Part shown: piece after piece, positions 26,568 to 36,335 of the stretch
Numbering within the stretch: position 1 is the stretch's first letter
Layout of the letters: each line of letters starts with the position of its first letter
DNA from: Peribacillus folii
GTDB lineage: Bacteria; Bacillota; Bacilli; Bacillales; DSM-1321
DNA length: 64,000 bases
Assembly (NCBI RefSeq): GCF_030271255.1
Contig: NZ_JASJOM010000006.1
Span: 295,638-359,637, forward strand
Direction: 5' to 3'
Program-made: the position numbers and the translations under genes
The notes under the pieces: generated by a model
Seen by the model: only the letters and a program-made list of their open reading frames with translations
Told to the model about the DNA's origin: nothing
Database searches by the model: none

Positions 26568-26972
26568 TTAAAAAACAGGCTTAGAATCCGATGATAATCT
26601 CCCTTGCATTACTGTCGCCTGTTCATATGATCAATATAAGATTGATGTGGCTTCCACTTCCATTTCCACTGTCTGTGATCGGAACCCTATATATCAATCG
26701 ATATATATTCAGCCATCAAGCAATACCCGCTCATGGACCTCCTATCATCATTGACTGCTTGCTACATCTTTTCTAGCTCCAATCACCTGCCCAGGATGAA
26801 GGGTAAATCGTTTCAGTTCTTGGAAAGGAGCACCTATATCTTCGGGAAAGGACTCTACTATATTCCTGTTTTCTGGAAAAAAAGAATGATTTTATTGTGT
26901 TTTAAAGGGCAAATCCTATATAATGCGCATTAGATGATTTTTTTTAGCACTGAATATGAAAGGAGAATGAAC

Positions 26973-27761
26973 ATGAAAAAACTATTGTACCCCATCGTGA
27001 TCGGATTATTGGCTGTTGCCCTGACGGCCTGTGGCTCGAACGATGAAGCGGATAAAAAAAGTGACGAGAAAGATACTAAAACGACCGAGGAACAGAAAAG
27101 CAAGGAAACGGCTAAAGCAACTGAGGAACAACAAAAAAAGATGGAAGAAATGCAAAAGAAATTAGACAAGCAAAAAGTCGATGAAAAGAAAACGGTAGCC
27201 ATCGTCAATGACGAAAAAATCACTGGGGCAGAATATAATACCGTGTTATCGTCAACTCAAATGCAAATGCAGCAATTTGGACAAGATCCAACCACCAAAG
27301 AAGGTGCCAAGCAAATTAAAGAACAAACGATCAATTCATTAGTGGGGCAAACATTATTGCTGCAAGCTGCTGATAAAAAAGGCTACACAGCCTCCAAGGC
27401 TGAAATCAAAAAGCAACTTGCCAAAATCAAAGAGCAATATGGCAGCGAGGAAAAATTCCAGGAAGCGATGAAGCAAGCAGGCCTGAATACAGAAACGCTG
27501 AACACACAGATCGCCGAGAATATACCCTATACGAAGTACGTAGAAAATGAGATTAAAGTAGAAGAACCAACGGATGAAGAAATCCAGAAATATTACGACC
27601 AGATGGCAGAGCAATCAAAAGCAAGCGGCCAAAAGGTAAATAAATTGGAAGAAATGAAGCCGCAAATCAAGGAACAATTAGAACAGCAAAAGAAACAGGA
27701 GAAGCTTGTGAAACATGTGGAAGAACTTCAGAAAAATGCTAAGGTAGATATCAAAATCTAA
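26973..27761 (+). CDS. SurA N-terminal-domain lipoprotein
   Basis: 262 aa from ATG 26973 (AAGGAG 7 nt upstream). Signal peptide with lipobox LTAC (Cys20), then a highly charged Lys/Glu linker of about 50 residues, then a SurA-like N-terminal chaperone domain (IVNDEKITGAEYN, GAKQIKEQTINSLVGQTLL) and a charged C-terminal helix. It resembles PrsA-type foldases but lacks the parvulin PPIase domain. Probably an extracytoplasmic chaperone anchored to the membrane. Monocistronic with a strong terminator. Confidence 0.82.
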   Translation: MKKLLYPIVIGLLAVALTACGSNDEADKKSDEKDTKTTEEQKSKETAKATEEQQKKMEEMQKKLDKQKVDEKKTVAIVNDEKITGAEYNTVLSSTQMQMQQFGQDPTTKEGAKQIKEQTINSLVGQTLLLQAADKKGYTASKAEIKKQLAKIKEQYGSEEKFQEAMKQAGLNTETLNTQIAENIPYTKYVENEIKVEEPTDEEIQKYYDQMAEQSKASGQKVNKLEEMKPQIKEQLEQQKKQEKLVKHVEELQKNAKVDIKI

Positions 27762-27781
27762 CCAAGTACATCAGGATTATA

Positions 27782-27825
27782 AAAGAGGTTTCGGAGGGTA
27801 CCCCCTTCCGAAACCTCTTTGTTTT
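27782..27825 (+). terminator. Terminator of the SurA-like lipoprotein gene
   Basis: AAAGAGGTTTCGGA...TCCGAAACCTCTTT stem with a following T-run, 20 bp after the stop. Confidence 0.85.
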
Positions 27826-27889
27826 TTTAAAAAATTTGCCGGTAAACGGATACCTGCTTATAATGGCAGCTCCACATTTTTCGAGTTTT

Positions 27890-29074
27890 TCATGTCATTT
27901 TCGAGAAGAGAGCTTCCTTATCTTTCCTCCCATGTAGTACATGGTAGAGAGGAATGCCCAACATGATTAGCCCTGCCAGCGATAAATACATCCCTCTATA
28001 TCCGATTAAAGGTACAAGACAGCCTAATATGAAGGGACCAAATCCAATCCCCAATTCAAGAAAAACGAGATATGTCGATGTGGCCAATCCAATTCTTTCC
28101 CTAGGGGTCACTTTGATGGCAAGAGACTGCGTACAAGATTGAAAGTTCCCATATCCTAATCCGACAAATGCCGATGCCACCAAAAAGACGAAACTTGTTT
28201 GCGCCTGACTAATTAGGAACATGCCAATCGCAAATAATACCAAGCCAGGATAGGCTACACTATTGCCGCCTTTCAAATCAACCAGTTTTCCTGTAAATGG
28301 TCTTGAAACCAAAATAGCGAGTGCATAGACAAGAAAGTAAAAACTGCCCGCCTCCACTAAATCGATTTCGGCAGTATAAACGGTGATGAATGAAAGGATA
28401 CTTGAATAACCAAGAGCTATCACCAATATCGAGAGTGAGATCGGCAACGCCTTAGGTTCAATGAAACTGGAAAATGCAAATCGGCTTTTCGCTGACGTCA
28501 TGATCTCCTTTGCTGGAGGATTCACAAGAACGGAAATGATCAAGCTTATCACTCCCACCGCTAATGAAAAGAAGAAGATACTCGTGTAGTTCATATATTC
28601 TATCAGGGCGACACCAATCAAAGGACCGATTGCCGCGGCCAATACTGCACTTAAACTGAAATAACCGATTCCCTCTCCATATTTATTGGCCGGGATGACC
28701 TTTCCTACGATTGTTCCAGTTGCTGTAGTGGCCATTCCCACACCGATTCCCTGTAAAAAGCGAATGACCATGATGGCTACTATATTGGTAGGCAGAAAGT
28801 AAAAAAAGGTCATGATGATATTAATGGCAATCCCCATCACCAGCATTTTTTTATTCCCTATACTTTCTATTTGCCGCCCTGCAAATAACCGACTCATTAG
28901 AGCGCCAATGATGAAGATACTGGCCGCCAATCCTGCAGTACTGACGGAAACATCATATTTTTCAATTGCATAAGGGGCCATCGTTACCAACAGTAAATAC
29001 ATCGATAGCATTAATCCAAAATTAACCATCGATATGGAAATAAAATCTTTCGTCCATACTCCTTCTTTTTTCAT
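27890..29074 (-). CDS. MFS transporter, drug/siderophore exporter type
   Basis: 394 aa from ATG 29074 (AAAGGATG upstream), 12 membrane segments, with SRLFAGRQIESIGNKK between TM2 and TM3 and FLQGIGVGMATTATGTIVGK in TM4, typical of 12-TM DHA1 exporters. A Fur-like box about 100 bp upstream suggests iron control, which would fit a siderophore or metal-chelate exporter. No siderophore biosynthesis genes are near. Confidence 0.82.
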   Translation of the reverse strand: MKKEGVWTKDFISISMVNFGLMLSMYLLLVTMAPYAIEKYDVSVSTAGLAASIFIIGALMSRLFAGRQIESIGNKKMLVMGIAINIIMTFFYFLPTNIVAIMVIRFLQGIGVGMATTATGTIVGKVIPANKYGEGIGYFSLSAVLAAAIGPLIGVALIEYMNYTSIFFFSLAVGVISLIISVLVNPPAKEIMTSAKSRFAFSSFIEPKALPISLSILVIALGYSSILSFITVYTAEIDLVEAGSFYFLVYALAILVSRPFTGKLVDLKGGNSVAYPGLVLFAIGMFLISQAQTSFVFLVASAFVGLGYGNFQSCTQSLAIKVTPRERIGLATSTYLVFLELGIGFGPFILGCLVPLIGYRGMYLSLAGLIMLGIPLYHVLHGRKDKEALFSKMT

Positions 29075-29175
29075 GATACACATCCTTTGGCTGGCCTATT
29101 CTCGACACATGGCTATAATCCTGACTCACAACTGCAAAATCTTTCTTATGGCCGTCTATTCCAGCAGAGTTAATT

Positions 29176-29194
29176 GATAACAATTTTCATTATC
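29176..29194 (-). promoter_or_regulatory. Fur-like box
   Basis: GATAATGAAAATTGTTATC on the minus strand matches the classical 19 bp Fur consensus at 15 positions by my count and lies within a wider AATTGATAA...TTATCAATT inverted repeat. Positioned upstream of the MFS exporter. Confidence 0.55.
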
Positions 29195-29219
29195 AATTGG
29201 TAAAGGCTAAATGTCAATA

Positions 29220-29860
29220 TCCTATACCTTAAACAAAGGTTGACAAGGTCATGATTTAAGAGGCATTCATGTCTCCGATGTTAATCATTTACTGAGAAAT
29301 GGGTTTGAGGGCTTCATGGAGCGCGAAAATAGGGTGCAAAGGGACATACTCGCACTTTTCGTTCATGATATCCGTTACAGGATACTAAGAAAAATTGAAT
29401 ACTCGAATTCAACGATTTTTCACACAAGTTGTCCAGTGCCAATCCAATTTATTCATGAATGGCTGAACGCGAAGTTATGAAAAGACCGCAGAGTTGTAAG
29501 CCATCTTTTCCGGTATCACCCAGGAAAAGTAACAAATCCTTGAGAATGGTGCCGATTGAAGGTTTTGTTTCGTGCAATTCCACGTCAAGAAAGCCGACCA
29601 TATGGAATCAAGTGCTCAATGGGATATCACTATCGAATCATTAACGGCCTCTCCTGCTCCAAATTGTCTCCAAGCCCAATATCCCAGTTGGAGACCATAA
29701 CTCCAAGCATGATGAAGGCCTCCGGAATTGGAAAGGACATGATGGTTCCAGATAGAAAAAAAAGCATGTCATAGCTTGCAGCTAACTAAAAAGTTGCTAG
29801 TCCTCTTAAATCATAAACATGAATGCAGGTTTTTTTTCATACTATATTTTTGGGGTGAAA
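29220..29860. other. Gene-free stretch, possibly decayed coding DNA
   Basis: About 640 bp upstream of cwlJ. Short protein-like frames on the minus strand around 29460-29760 are broken by stops and lack ribosome sites. I cannot name a source gene. Confidence 0.3.
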
Positions 29861-29862
29861 AA

Positions 29863-30303
29863 ATGCCAAGAGTAAGTTACCGAAGTTCGGACGTTGACTT
29901 GATGGCAAGAATGATGAGAGCAGAAGCTGAAGGTGAAGGATTACAAGGAATGTTATATGTGGGCAATGTGATTGTTAATCGTGTGAAAGCAAGTTGTTTA
30001 GACTTTAAAGATTTAAGGACAATTCCACAAGTCATTTTTCATGTCCAAGGAGGAAATTATTCTTTTGAAGCTGTTCAAAAAGGAAATGTTTTTTATCAAA
30101 GAGCGAGATCTGCTGAAAAAAGATTAGCAAAACAGAATTTGGATTATTGGAGACAGCACCCAGGGAAATATGCGCTTTGGTATTTCAATCCCTACGCCCC
30201 ATGCCCTCCAACTTGGTACGACCAACCTTTTGCCGGTCAATTTAAAAATCATTGTTTTTATGAACCAAAGCCAGGGACATGTGAAAGTGTTTATACTGGT
30301 TAG
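29863..30303 (+). CDS. cwlJ: Spore cortex-lytic cell wall hydrolase CwlJ
   Basis: 146 aa, single Hydrolase_2 (SleB/CwlJ) domain: VDLMARMMRAEAEGEG with the catalytic-type glutamate near residue 24, GNVIVNRV, FYQRARSAEKRLA, and a C-terminal WYFNPYAPCPP and HCFYEP. It matches B. subtilis CwlJ almost end to end. Acts in cortex peptidoglycan breakdown on germination (Ca-DPA pathway). Start is ATG 29863 with GGGGTG upstream; the frame stays open further back. In B. subtilis cwlJ is followed by gerQ, which is absent here. Confidence 0.9.
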   Translation: MPRVSYRSSDVDLMARMMRAEAEGEGLQGMLYVGNVIVNRVKASCLDFKDLRTIPQVIFHVQGGNYSFEAVQKGNVFYQRARSAEKRLAKQNLDYWRQHPGKYALWYFNPYAPCPPTWYDQPFAGQFKNHCFYEPKPGTCESVYTG

Positions 30304-30430
30304 ACTTTCTGGAAGCCATCATTGATTTCTAAGATATTTTTATTTTATGAGGCGTAATGCCTGCCGATTTAACTCTGATAAAGGTAGCAGGAGTCCCTCA
30401 TAAGTGCTTCAAGCTTTGATTCATAGCACC

Positions 30431-30463
30431 TAAACCGCCCCGTAACGGTTACGGGGCGGTTTT
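30431..30463 (+). terminator. Strong GC-rich terminator after cwlJ
   Basis: Perfect 13 bp-plus stem AAACCGCCCCGTAA/TTACGGGGCGGTTT with CGG loop. 30304-30651 otherwise holds a second weaker hairpin at about 30579-30604 (ACCTGAGT...ACTCAGGT), near the spoVR end. Confidence 0.8.
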
Positions 30464-30651
30464 ACGGTTCATTTTATTAACACTAAATGAGGCTTCTAAA
30501 AAGGTGAGCGGGTTGATTTAAGAGGTTCTACATGGAGCACAATGATTCTAGTCATTTCCATCCACAAATGGAAAGACCTGAGTCCGATATACCGAACTCA
30601 GGTTTACGAAGCTGCTTACATTATATGTCCAATTCATTGGGTAAAATGCCT

Positions 30652-32067
30652 TTATAAATATTTCCGATGAATCCCTTTTCCATCATAAGAAAACAGGACC
30701 TCTTTCCCCTCCATCACTGATTCCAAATGTACGGAGCGCCCCCAAAGCTGATGGATATACGGCATGACCTTCTCCAGGTATTTCAGGTCCAGCTCAATAT
30801 CCTCGAACCAATGCTTCAAATATAGCTCGCCATTGCGCATGTAGTCGCCATCATTAACGGTAATATAAGGAAACCCACCATTCACCCTCATGCTGACGAG
30901 CTGATCGCGGACTTGTTCCCATGCCTTATCGACAATCTTATAATCTTTGCCCTGCTTTTGGAATAAATACATATCTTCCCGCATGACCAGGTCCTTCGTC
31001 AAATAATTGCGGAGAAAGGAAATATCCGATTCGATTTCCCTGACCTCGAACATCTTTTCCCGGCCAGATCCCGGCTTGACACCCAGTCTGATCATTTCCT
31101 CGGTTGGATTATCATAACGTTCCTCGATATCCTCCAGCACCTTCAATCCTAAATAATAAGGGTTGATGCTGGTGCGTGATGGCTGAACGACGCCGGCATT
31201 CAATTTTGCAAACTCGATCGCTTCCCCTGAGGATAAATCCAATTCGCGGATAATGCGTTGATGCCAGTAGGAGGCCCAGCCTTCGTTCATGATTTTCGTT
31301 TCGAGCTGAGGCCAGAAATACAGCATCTCTTCCCGGATCATCGTCATGATATCACGCTGCCAATCGGCTAGGTCCCTGCTGTACTGTTCAATGAAAAGCA
31401 TAATATCCTTTTCAGGCCGCGGCGGGAATTTTTTTCTTTTTTTCATGCTCGATTTATTCGGTTTATCCTTACTGTCCAGGTTCCATAAGTCATCATATTG
31501 AGTCGCTATCGGTTTTATCTCCTCTTCCTCTTCCTCATCTTCCATCGACCAAGCCAGCTTCGGCCTCATCAACGAAGGGTCGATGTGCTCTTCAATGGCC
31601 AAAAGTGCATCAAGGAACGTCTCCACTTCCTTCTTACCGTGCAGGATTTCATACTCCCGGATTCGTTCTGCAGTGGCTGACATGCTTTCCACCATATCCC
31701 TCTTCGTATTATTGAAGCGTATATTATTCTTGAAGAAATCACAATGCGCCAATACGTGGGCAACAATCAATTTATTCTGTACAAGTGAATTGGAGTCCAG
31801 CAGGAAAGCGTAACAAGGATCAGAATTGATGACAAGTTCATAGATTTTGCTTAACCCAAAATCATACTGCAATTTCATCTTATGAAATTGTTTTCCAAAG
31901 CTCCAGTGCGAAAAACGTGTAGGCATCCCATAGGCACCAAATGTATAAATGATTTCCGACGGACAAATCTCATAACGCATCGGGTAAAAATCCAAGCCGA
32001 AACCAGTTGCAATTTCTGTTATCTCACTAATGGCATATTCCAGAGCCTTTTGCTCCGTTCCATTCAT
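30652..32067 (-). CDS. spoVR: SpoVR family protein
   Basis: 471 aa, the usual length of the family (468 in B. subtilis), with [14 protein letters not shown] near 24, [10 protein letters not shown] near 128, and WASYWHQRI near 265. SpoVR is a cytoplasmic protein needed for normal spore cortex formation in the mother cell; the E. coli relative YcgB is linked to stress adaptation. Start ATG 32067 with AAGGGGG upstream. An acidic/lysine insert around 173-215 (EEEEEE) is notable. Lies downstream of the yhd-like genes as in B. subtilis, with extra genes between. Confidence 0.93.
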   Translation of the reverse strand: MNGTEQKALEYAISEITEIATGFGLDFYPMRYEICPSEIIYTFGAYGMPTRFSHWSFGKQFHKMKLQYDFGLSKIYELVINSDPCYAFLLDSNSLVQNKLIVAHVLAHCDFFKNNIRFNNTKRDMVESMSATAERIREYEILHGKKEVETFLDALLAIEEHIDPSLMRPKLAWSMEDEEEEEEIKPIATQYDDLWNLDSKDKPNKSSMKKRKKFPPRPEKDIMLFIEQYSRDLADWQRDIMTMIREEMLYFWPQLETKIMNEGWASYWHQRIIRELDLSSGEAIEFAKLNAGVVQPSRTSINPYYLGLKVLEDIEERYDNPTEEMIRLGVKPGSGREKMFEVREIESDISFLRNYLTKDLVMREDMYLFQKQGKDYKIVDKAWEQVRDQLVSMRVNGGFPYITVNDGDYMRNGELYLKHWFEDIELDLKYLEKVMPYIHQLWGRSVHLESVMEGKEVLFSYDGKGIHRKYL

Positions 32068-32329
32068 CCGATATCCCCCTTGTCTTCCGCCTTTACACTA
32101 ATGTATGAAAAAAAGGAGGAAAAATGCCGTGATCATGTGTAAAGGTACATGATAATCTTCCTTTAATAAATATCAAGCTCTGCATTGCTGCAAAGATATC
32201 CTATTGCCGGCATTTCACCATTTCGCGATTCCTGTGCTCCCTGGCCTTTTTTTCGTCCTTGGACGAATCCAGGCGATGATAAGCGCAGCCATGATGACAA
32301 ACCCTACATACCCTTTGAGACTCCCACGG

Positions 32330-32443
32330 CTAAAGCGCTTACGGTGTATTGAAAGACTAAGCGTTCGCAGTCCATTTCTGTTTTGAACAGCCTTCAAGAT
32401 AAGGGCAGCTCATTGCCCCTACTAAGACCATGCATCTAGCATC
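32330..32443 (-). repeat. IS200/IS605-type right-end remnant
   Basis: Downstream of the TnpB remnant are a GGGCA-GCTCAT-TGCCC hairpin (32403-32419) and a TTTAGCCGTGGGAG-type tail (about 32322-32335), as expected for an IS605 right end and the linked guide-RNA region. Sequence is too decayed to define the exact end. 32068-32320 otherwise shows no gene. Confidence 0.4.
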
Positions 32444-32605
32444 TTAGTCTGAATGATTATTACCATCAATCACAAGTGCATATCGAATGTTAGCACCGAC
32501 AAAATCACGATGCTTTTTGAATCCACATTTACATGTGTATGTTCTGTTTTCTGCCTTGTTCTTTTTATCACACTTCAGGCATGCTTGACTTGTATGTCCG
32601 CGGTA
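32444..32605 (-). pseudogene. TnpB/OrfB (IS605 family) C-terminal remnant
   Basis: Minus-strand frame ending at 32444 encodes the C-terminal zinc ribbon of TnpB: YRGHTSQACLKC, then RTYTCKCGFKKHRDFVGANI, i.e. paired CxxC-type knuckles and the last RuvC aspartate region. The N-terminal 300 or more residues are missing. RNA-guided nuclease relative, here certainly inactive. It is fused onto the broken GNAT gene upstream. Confidence 0.7.
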
Positions 32606-32718
32606 ATGGTCTGATGGGTAGGGATGCTATCCATCCCCCATACAAGGGTTCCAAGCCGCTGCACCGCTTCAAGATCTTCTGGCGAAGATAACGATTTAAT
32701 GGTTAATTCCTCTGACAT
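32600..32718 (-). pseudogene. Truncated GNAT acetyltransferase (COG3375-like)
   Basis: ATG 32718 overlaps the M20 stop by 16 nt and opens about 40 codons ending VWGMDSIPTHQTITA, typical of the first 40 residues of a predicted GNAT superfamily protein often placed beside AmhX-type amidohydrolases. The frame then runs into TnpB remnant DNA and a stop near 32580. The gene was broken by an insertion and following deletion. Confidence 0.6.
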
Positions 32719-33866
32719 GCCAAGGCCCCCTTCTCCCCATATTTTTCAAAAGTGATCATGATGGCTTTCGTCAGGATTTCAATACCCGATAACAAAGCAT
32801 CCTTGTTGAAGGTCATGTCAGGATGATGGAGCCCCGGTGCTAAACCGCACCCCAAACCAAGCATTGTCGCTTTGATTTGCGGCTTTTTAAGTGTATAAAA
32901 ATGAAAATCTTCCCCTCCGGTCGTTATGACTGGGACAACCAGATTTTCTTTTCCGAGTGTATCGGCTATCGCTCCGGCCATTATTTCCTGTGCCTGCTCG
33001 TTCACGATGGCTGCAGCAACATTCGATGACGGCAGCAGATTTATGCCCACATCGTTGGCAATCGCCAAGGACTCTGCAATTTTCCCCACTTTTTTGGTGA
33101 GCATTTTCATGGTTTCATTATCCTGTGCCCGTAAATCCAAGGAGAAAGTGGCTTTTCCAGGAATGATATTGGAGCTCTCGCCGCCAGCAGCAAACTGGGT
33201 CATTTTCACTGAATATGGAATGGATGGATTGAGGTGAATGCCATTTAACAATGTGACGAAAGCCGCTCCTATTTCAATCGCATTTTGCCCTTGATGCGGT
33301 CTTGCCCCATGGGCATCCGTGCCGACTATTTCGCCTTTCATGAACTGGGCGGCGCCATGGAAGATGGCTGGTGCAGCCTTCCCATCCTTCACTTCCTCCA
33401 CCGGCCTCAAATGCACGCCATAAAGGAAATCGACATCTTCCATTACATTCTCTGCGATCATCTTCAAAGCACCCGTCCCTTTTTCCTCAGCTGGCTGAAA
33501 AATGAATCTCAGTTTTCCTGCCGGCCTATACTCCAGCTCCTTTAAAACAAGGAACACTCCAAGTGCCAAGGTCATATGTCCGTCATGACCACAGGAATGA
33601 TTAGCTTGAAAAGTTCCACCCACCTCCTGCCAAAGAGCATCGATATCCGCGCGCAGCCCGACCGTGAAAGCACCGGCGCCGATTTCACCAATAACTCCTG
33701 TGCAGCTTTCGAAGGTTTGTGCATTACAGAGGTTTTCTCTTAAGATATTGGAAATGAAGGCTGTCGTATTCACTTCATTCCAGCTCGTTTCAGGATGGGC
33801 ATGCAGATGATCGAATATCTCGAAGATGCGCGGCCTTAATGCTTGGATCGTTTGTTTAATATCCAT
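32703..33866 (-). CDS. amhX: M20 family amidohydrolase, AmhX-like
   Basis: 387 aa zinc/metal amidohydrolase. Seen: RADIDALWQE near 73, NHSCGHDGHM (metal Cys/His) near 88-97, QPAEEKGTGA (catalytic/metal Glu) near 125, HGARPHQGQNAIE dimer domain near 190, and LHHPDMTF near the C-terminus. B. subtilis AmhX (383 aa) has the same layout and hydrolyses N-acyl amino acids. 27 bp after an RpiR regulator, so probably one unit; a GNAT gene that was once third is now broken. Confidence 0.85.
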   Translation of the reverse strand: MDIKQTIQALRPRIFEIFDHLHAHPETSWNEVNTTAFISNILRENLCNAQTFESCTGVIGEIGAGAFTVGLRADIDALWQEVGGTFQANHSCGHDGHMTLALGVFLVLKELEYRPAGKLRFIFQPAEEKGTGALKMIAENVMEDVDFLYGVHLRPVEEVKDGKAAPAIFHGAAQFMKGEIVGTDAHGARPHQGQNAIEIGAAFVTLLNGIHLNPSIPYSVKMTQFAAGGESSNIIPGKATFSLDLRAQDNETMKMLTKKVGKIAESLAIANDVGINLLPSSNVAAAIVNEQAQEIMAGAIADTLGKENLVVPVITTGGEDFHFYTLKKPQIKATMLGLGCGLAPGLHHPDMTFNKDALLSGIEILTKAIMITFEKYGEKGALACQRN

Positions 33867-33893
33867 ATCTTTTCCCCCTCAGCGGTTTAAACG

Positions 33894-34736
33894 TCAAAAG
33901 AAATAGTCATCTTGATTGAATGCATCATACATGGCTTTCCTTTCTTTGAAACGCTGTTCATCTTTAACCGATACACCAGCTACCAAACTATTCAATACAG
34001 AGAATAAAACAGGCGCCGTATCGATGGTGGACATCCTCGGTGTTGAAATCGGCAATAAAATGTCCGTGAACTCGGCAATGGGTGCCAGCTCGGAATCAGT
34101 CAAGCCGATTACAAAAGCACCGGCCCGTTTAGCCATCTCCGTTATTTTCACGGTCTCTTTTACGTATCGGTGGAACGAAATGGCCACAAAAACGGAATTT
34201 CCACTCATTTTACTCAGCTGTAAAAATAAATCATCCATATCCGGTCTATATAAATCGACTTCCTCCCGCACAAGCCTAAGCGTAAACGTTAACCAATGTG
34301 CTGCCGAGTATGATAAGCGATGTCCAGCTATCAATATATTTTCAGCTTCGGCCAACCTATCGACCGTTTTGGAGAAATGATCATCGGATAGTTGTTGGAT
34401 TGTTTTTTTGATGCCGCGTATATCTTGGCCCATCACTTGAGCCATAAAGTTGGGCTGAATGGCAGCTTCCAGTTTGGAAGTATGGTATTCCTGCAAGCTG
34501 CTGTTTTCGTATATTAATTGATTACGGATACGTTTTTGAAGTTCCGCAAATCCACTTAAACCCAATGAATAGCAAAAACGGATGATCGTGGTTTCACTGA
34601 CGCCAATTTCCTCTCCAAGCTTTTGGGCTGATGTGACAGCAAATGTATGTGATTGCACTAACAAATATTTTGCTACTTTTTTTTGTCCAGTTGATAAACC
34701 CGGGAACACTTCCTTAACTTTTTGCTGTAAATCCAT
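33894..34736 (-). CDS. MurR/RpiR family transcriptional regulator
   Basis: 280 aa: N-terminal RpiR helix-turn-helix (LGEEIGVSETTIIRFCYSLG, about 36-56) and C-terminal SIS sugar-phosphate/amino-sugar binding domain (about 120-260; AGHRLSYSAAHWL, FVAISFHRYVKET). Start at ATG 34736 with AAAGGGATG upstream rather than the longer frame to 34757. Likely regulates the amidohydrolase gene directly downstream, perhaps in response to a cell-wall amino-sugar derivative. Confidence 0.85.
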   Translation of the reverse strand: MDLQQKVKEVFPGLSTGQKKVAKYLLVQSHTFAVTSAQKLGEEIGVSETTIIRFCYSLGLSGFAELQKRIRNQLIYENSSLQEYHTSKLEAAIQPNFMAQVMGQDIRGIKKTIQQLSDDHFSKTVDRLAEAENILIAGHRLSYSAAHWLTFTLRLVREEVDLYRPDMDDLFLQLSKMSGNSVFVAISFHRYVKETVKITEMAKRAGAFVIGLTDSELAPIAEFTDILLPISTPRMSTIDTAPVLFSVLNSLVAGVSVKDEQRFKERKAMYDAFNQDDYFF

Positions 34737-34881
34737 ATAACATCCCTTTCTAACCACGGTATGAATTGCATACTTTTTTATATGAAATATGAAGCTAAGG
34801 CTTCATCCAGCGATAAAAAAATTTTATCATGGCTTCTTTATGAAAACAACAATATTCAGAATTATCATTCAAAAACAAATT

Positions 34882-34908
34882 AACCCACGAAGCTTAGCTA
34901 CGTGGGTT
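34882..34908 (-). terminator. Terminator of the radical SAM gene
   Basis: AACCCACG...CGTGGGTT with T-rich tail on the minus strand right after the stop at 34917. Confidence 0.75.
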
Positions 34909-34916
34909 ACTTTGTT

Positions 34917-35798
34917 TTATTTTTTATGACGCTTCGCATAACCGCAGCGTTTACACAATTCTTCAACTGCGCATCTCCTTGAAAACCCATCATACATATT
35001 TCTGGCACGTTCACCATTCAGGATGTCTTCAAGTGACGTTTCAAAAATATTGCCAAGGGGGATTTTCCCTTCACTATCCAAGCAACAAGGCACAACCGTT
35101 CCATCCACCAGAATTCCCAATTGATCTCTTAACGCATAGCAGAATATATTCTCGTCAATAATGTCACGGTCCAATTCCGGCCATTCAAATTTTTCGGCCA
35201 TGTTCAGGTAAACCCGATCCTTCAACTTGATGTTGTTTTTTTGCTGAAGTGCTTCACTTAGTCGGATATCCAAGGAGAGCTTTTCCTCCAACATGCTAAG
35301 GATATCATCGTTCAACCCATTACTCGCCTCTAATTCATCGGTATCCATATTCCATAAGCGGATGGCACAAATCACTTCGCTCGTCGCATTTGCTTCATTG
35401 ATGAAGTCGGCAATATTGCTGACATATGTGTCCAAACTATTTGTTGTATCATTCGCTTCAAAGCTATGAAGGGATATATTGATTTGACGGAGGGCTTTTT
35501 TCGAAAGGAGCTTTTCCTTGACCTTTTGAATCAGCGTGCCATTCGTTGTGATGTTCACCTTCAGATCATTGTCTGCACTTATATCGAGGAAGGTGCCCAA
35601 ATTTTTATTCAAAAATGGTTCCCCCATAAGATGAAAGTAAATATGATCGGTGTGTGGTTTAATTTTCTCAATGACATGCGAAAATCCTTCTGGATCCATA
35701 AACTTAAGGGTCCTTTGCAAACTGGAGCTGGGACAGAAATTGCATTTCAAGTTACATATATTGGTTATTTCTACATAAACTTTCTTAAACTTCCACAT
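34917..35798 (-). CDS. Radical SAM/SPASM domain protein
   Basis: 293 aa. CNLKCNFC (4Fe-4S for SAM) at about residues 15-22, LMGEPFLNK near 58, and a C-terminal SPASM-type cysteine set (CYALRDQ, PCCLDSEG, CAVEELCKRCGY) for an auxiliary cluster. AGGAG 10 nt before ATG 35798. No peptide precursor or RiPP genes are adjacent, so maturation of a peptide or enzyme cannot be told from context. Monocistronic. Confidence 0.85.
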   Translation of the reverse strand: MWKFKKVYVEITNICNLKCNFCPSSSLQRTLKFMDPEGFSHVIEKIKPHTDHIYFHLMGEPFLNKNLGTFLDISADNDLKVNITTNGTLIQKVKEKLLSKKALRQINISLHSFEANDTTNSLDTYVSNIADFINEANATSEVICAIRLWNMDTDELEASNGLNDDILSMLEEKLSLDIRLSEALQQKNNIKLKDRVYLNMAEKFEWPELDRDIIDENIFCYALRDQLGILVDGTVVPCCLDSEGKIPLGNIFETSLEDILNGERARNMYDGFSRRCAVEELCKRCGYAKRHKK

Positions 35799-35930
35799 GT
35801 TATTGATACTCCTAAAATCAAACTGTATTGTTTCAATCCATACTAACTATACTGGTTTGCAGCTCATAAAAGCAATCAAAAATTCATGGAAGCTGCATCT
35901 GGATGATAATATGACTTTAAAGCAAAAAAA

Positions 35931-35955
35931 AACATCTTCTGAAGACGAAGATGTT
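35931..35955 (-). terminator. Terminator of the M14/DUF3889 unit
   Basis: AACATCTTC/GAAGATGTT stem followed on minus by a run of T, 37 bp after the DUF3889 gene. Confidence 0.75.
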
Positions 35956-35991
35956 CGGCATGGATCATGTCTTTCTTTTCGTAGGCTGAAC

Positions 35992-36315
35992 TCACTTTCC
36001 TTTTTGCTCCGTGACCTTTAAACTAAGCAATTTTTTGTTCCGCAAATCATGTTGCACGGTCACGATGACATTGAATTCCACTCCTTTGGAAGCTACCAAA
36101 AAATTGAAATTATCTTCGACAAAATTCTTCGCTACTGTATTTCTGCCCTTATATTCATAATCCGTAACTTCATTTTCGGGATAATCCGCTTGGACGACAG
36201 CAATCGCTATCTTTCCGTATTTTTCATAATCGGGTTTTTCGCCTGCCTCGGCTGAAAGTACTCCTGCCTGTAAAAATAAAAAAATTCCCATTACAATCAT
36301 GATGATTTTCTTCAA
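35992..36315 (-). CDS. yhdC: Secreted DUF3889 family protein (YhdC-like)
   Basis: 107 aa with a signal peptide (cleavage expected after SAEA near residue 24) and the DUF3889 core: PDYEKYGKIAIAVVQ, TDYEYKGR, and FNVIVTVQHD...KLLSLKV. Small exported protein of unknown role in Bacillaceae; B. subtilis has YhdC and YqzG of this type. Placed 20 bp after the carboxypeptidase gene, and in the same neighbourhood as yhdB and yhdA, which supports the YhdC name. Confidence 0.75.
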   Translation of the reverse strand: MKKIIMIVMGIFLFLQAGVLSAEAGEKPDYEKYGKIAIAVVQADYPENEVTDYEYKGRNTVAKNFVEDNFNFLVASKGVEFNVIVTVQHDLRNKKLLSLKVTEQKGK

Positions 36316-36335
36316 ACCTGTTTCCTCCTCATTGG

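Noticed and set aside
29459..29774. Overlapping short plus-strand frames upstream of cwlJ
   Set aside because: No ribosome sites, low-complexity translation and no family; better seen as decayed DNA.
32215..32397. 60-codon minus frame with a hydrophobic stretch
   Set aside because: It runs through the IS605 right-end remnant and has no start signal.
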